From Maritimibacter sp. (GTDB lineage: Bacteria; Pseudomonadota; Alphaproteobacteria; Rhodobacterales; Rhodobacteraceae), in contig DOUP01000143.1 in assembly GCA_003520545.1 (NCBI GenBank), positions 1 to 23,570 on the forward strand: DNA of 23,570 nucleotides. Direction: 5' to 3'. The translations under genes and the position numbers were made by a program. The stretch's first letter is position 1; the number at the start of each line of letters is the position of its first letter. Shown here piece after piece: positions 21,871-23,570 of this stretch. The notes under the pieces are model-generated. The model was not told where the DNA came from. It saw only the letters and a program-made list of their open reading frames with translations, and ran no database searches.

Positions 21871-22656
21871 TTAGCTTTCGGCGGTTTCGGCAGCCGGAGC
21901 TTCTTCGGCAACTGCTTCTTCAACCGGAGCTTCTTCGAATGCACCAACGTCGATGCCAGCCGCTTCCATCTGGCCGGACATGCCGTCCAGGGCCGCGCGT
22001 GCCGCGAGGTCGCAGTAGAGCGCGATGGCGCGCGCCGCGTCGTCGTTGCCCGGGATGATGTAATCCACGCCATCGGGCGAGCAGTTGGTGTCGACGATTG
22101 CGACAACCGGGATGCCCAGCTTGTTGGCTTCCTTGATTGCGAGGTCTTCTTTTTTCACGTCGATGACGAAGAGAAGGTCCGGGCGACCGCCCATTTCGCG
22201 GATGCCGCCGAGGCTTGCGGTCAGTTTTTCCTGATCGCGTTCCATGCCGAGGCGCTCTTTCTTGGTGAGGCCTTCTGCACCTTCTGCCAGCTTCGCGTCG
22301 ATGTCCTTGAGACGGTTGATCGACTGCGACACGGTCTGCCAGTTGGTCAGCGTGCCACCGAGCCAGCGGTGGTTCATGTAGTACTGAGCGGATTTCTCAG
22401 CGGCTTCCGCGATCGGCTTGGAGGCCTGACGCTTGGTGCCGACGAAGAGAATGCGGCCGTTTTTCGCAACGGTATCGCGGATCACGTTCAGAGCGGCGTC
22501 GAGCATCGGGACCGTTTGGGTCAAGTCGAAGATGTGGATGCCGTTACGCTCACCGTAGATGAACTCGCCCATACGGGGGTTCCAACGCTGAGTCTGGTGA
22601 CCAAAGTGAACGCCAGCTTCCAGAAGCTGACGCAGAGAAAATTCAGGGAGCGCCAT
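21871..22656 (-). CDS. rpsB: 30S ribosomal protein S2
   Basis: S2 is a structural protein of the small ribosomal subunit. The 261-residue protein has the full family pattern: FSLRQLLEAGVHFGHQTQRWNPRM at the start, HIFDLTQTVPML, FVGTKRQA, YYMNHRWLGGTLTN, and the late PVVAIVDTNCSPDGVDYIIPGNDDA. The last 25 residues are an acidic, alanine-rich tail. The start at 22656 gives MALPEF with AAGGA eight bases upstream; an ATG two codons earlier is too close to that site. An unusual neighbour, a broken sucB, lies directly upstream. Confidence 0.98.
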   Translation of the reverse strand: MALPEFSLRQLLEAGVHFGHQTQRWNPRMGEFIYGERNGIHIFDLTQTVPMLDAALNVIRDTVAKNGRILFVGTKRQASKPIAEAAEKSAQYYMNHRWLGGTLTNWQTVSQSINRLKDIDAKLAEGAEGLTKKERLGMERDQEKLTASLGGIREMGGRPDLLFVIDVKKEDLAIKEANKLGIPVVAIVDTNCSPDGVDYIIPGNDDAARAIALYCDLAARAALDGMSGQMEAAGIDVGAFEEAPVEEAVAEEAPAAETAES

Positions 22657-22670
22657 GTCCATGTTCCTTT

Positions 22671-22753
22671 CCGGTTTGCGCCTGAGCGGGACCTTGAGGG
22701 TCGGAGGCTGTGCCCCTTTCCCAACCGGTGGACGATGCGGGATGTCTCCCCGC
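22671..22753 (-). promoter_or_regulatory. Structured leader of rpsB
   Basis: In the rpsB transcript a 6-bp helix, CCGGTT (22671-22676) with AACCGG (22723-22728), encloses smaller pairings such as GACC with GGTC. A GCGGG/CCCGC hairpin (22737-22753) lies upstream. The enclosing helix ends next to the ribosome binding site. S2 represses its own operon in other bacteria through the leader, so a similar role is possible here. I could not fold it. Confidence 0.4.
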
Positions 22754-22760
22754 AAGGCCC

Positions 22761-22789
22761 AAGCCCCGCCTGTGAAGTAGGGCGGGCTT
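22761..22789. repeat. Inverted repeat across the sucB/rpsB junction
   Basis: AAGCCC-C-GCC (22761-22770) pairs with GGC-GGGCTT (22781-22789) with one bulge. The similarity of the upstream frame to SucB ends inside this repeat. It may be the remains of a terminator belonging to whatever gene once preceded rpsB. Confidence 0.45.
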
Positions 22790-23570
22790 TACGGCCCTTT
22801 TCAGCGATTGCCTTTTCGATCTGTGCAAAGGACATTGCATCAGCATCGTTGATCACAGGCACCACAAGACCGGTCGGCGTGCCCGCCGCCACACCCATAT
22901 TCACAAAGTTCTTGTAAACAATGTCTGTACCGTCGATTTCGGCGTTCACTTCCGGCACTTCTTTCAGCGCATGACAGCAAGCTTTGGTGAAAAACGACAT
23001 GAACCCAAGGCGGGTGCCGTGCTTTTTCTCAAACTCAGCTTTGTATTCATTACGAAGCGCCATCACCTCGGTCATGTCCACCTCGTTATAGGTGGTAAGC
23101 ATGGCGGCGGTGTTTTGGCTGTCTTTCAGACGCTTGGCGATGGTCTGGCGCAGACGGGTCATTTTCACCCGCTCTTCACGCGCAGAATTGTCTTGTGCCA
23201 CCGGGGCCGAGACAGGCGCAGCAGCAGGGGCTGCCGCTGGTTTCGGCGCCGCTTTGGCTGCTTGCACATCATGTTTCATCACGCGTCCATCCCGACCTGT
23301 TCCGGTGACATCAGCCGAGGTCATACCGGCCTCTGCCATCATTTTCTTCGCCGAAGGGGCATCCTCGACGTCTTTGCCAGACGTCGCAGGGGCCGCCACA
23401 GCCGCAGGTGCCGCCGCAGGCGTTGCTACCGCACCAGCCCCACCAATCACCGCCAGCTTGGCCGTGGCATCAACGGTGGTGCCTTCGGCTGCGATGATTT
23501 CAGTCAACACACCCGCCGCAGGGGCAGGCACTTCGACCGACACTTTATCAGTTTCCAGCTCGCACAGCAT
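22782..23570 (-). pseudogene. sucB: Fragment of 2-oxoglutarate dehydrogenase E2 (SucB), broken in the catalytic domain
   Basis: SucB transfers succinyl groups in the 2-oxoglutarate dehydrogenase complex. The window edge cuts the 5' end within the lipoyl domain; the lipoyl-lysine motif ETDKVSVE is the first thing seen. Then come an alanine/proline linker, the E3-binding domain (KKMMAEAGMTSADVTGTGRDGRVMKHDV), a second linker and the start of the catalytic domain (MTRLRQTIAKRLKDSQNTAAMLTTYNEVDM to IEKAIAEKGRKAR). Similarity stops at 22782. The remaining 100 or so residues, with the catalytic DHRxxDG motif, are missing, and the frame runs on into unrelated residues overlapping rpsB. Hand counts give about 52% G+C at 22861-23100 against about 64% inside rpsB. 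This is either a real rearrangement or an assembly join. Confidence 0.82.

Noticed and set aside
1..23570. CRISPR arrays, tRNA or rRNA genes, insertion sequences, prophage genes
   Set aside because: No regularly spaced repeats, cloverleaf sequences, transposase or phage proteins were seen on either strand.

Overview
The window reads as chromosomal DNA of a Rhodobacteraceae (Roseobacter-type) alphaproteobacterium. The reasons are its G+C (about 60-65% where counted by hand), the family-restricted proteins DUF6477 and DUF6456, a PstC and PstA with long alphaproteobacterial insertions, and Roseobacter-like versions of GMP synthase, MetA and EF-Ts. This assignment comes from recognising the proteins, not from a search.

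Layout. (1) 60-7838, all on the minus strand: a TetR/WHG regulator overlapping a polyphosphate kinase 2, an alpha/beta hydrolase overlapping metA, a P-loop ATPase of unknown role, an EamA drug/metabolite transporter, an FkbM methyltransferase and guaA. (2) 7937-10079, plus strand: a cupin and a large MttB-type methyltransferase, with a DUF6477 gene running into the mttB end from the other strand. (3) 10379-12297: a noncoding stretch with two perfect DnaA boxes, the DUF6456 helix-turn-helix gene, and a convergent small gene of unknown function divergent from phoR. (4) 12298-19523, plus strand: the phosphate-starvation module phoR, then pstS-pstC-pstA-pstB-phoU-phoB. A Pho box of three 11-bp repeats lies before pstS and an intrinsic terminator lies between pstS and pstC. 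(5) 19782-20561: a LuxR-type regulator with an autoinducer-binding-like N-terminus, preceded by four dyads and followed by a hairpin-rich noncoding stretch of about 250 bp. (6) 20877-22656, minus strand: tsf and rpsB. (7) 22782-23570: a fragment of sucB, cut by the window edge at its 5' end and broken inside its catalytic domain at its 3' end, joined directly to the rpsB leader.

How the parts work together. PstSCAB imports phosphate, PhoU and PhoR report its supply, and PhoB should act at the Pho box. PPK2, at the other end of the window, uses or makes polyphosphate, but no Pho box was seen near it. A LuxR-type regulator follows phoB directly, so a link between phosphate and quorum sensing is possible but unproven. 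MetA has the residue that marks acetyl-CoA rather than succinyl-CoA use.

The most notable signals are: three perfect DnaA boxes within 2.6 kb, one of them in the guaA upstream region; the hairpin array after the luxR gene; the four dyads before it; and the abrupt sucB/rpsB junction with a drop in G+C, which may be a genome rearrangement or an assembly chimera. No tRNA, rRNA, CRISPR array, insertion sequence or prophage gene was seen.
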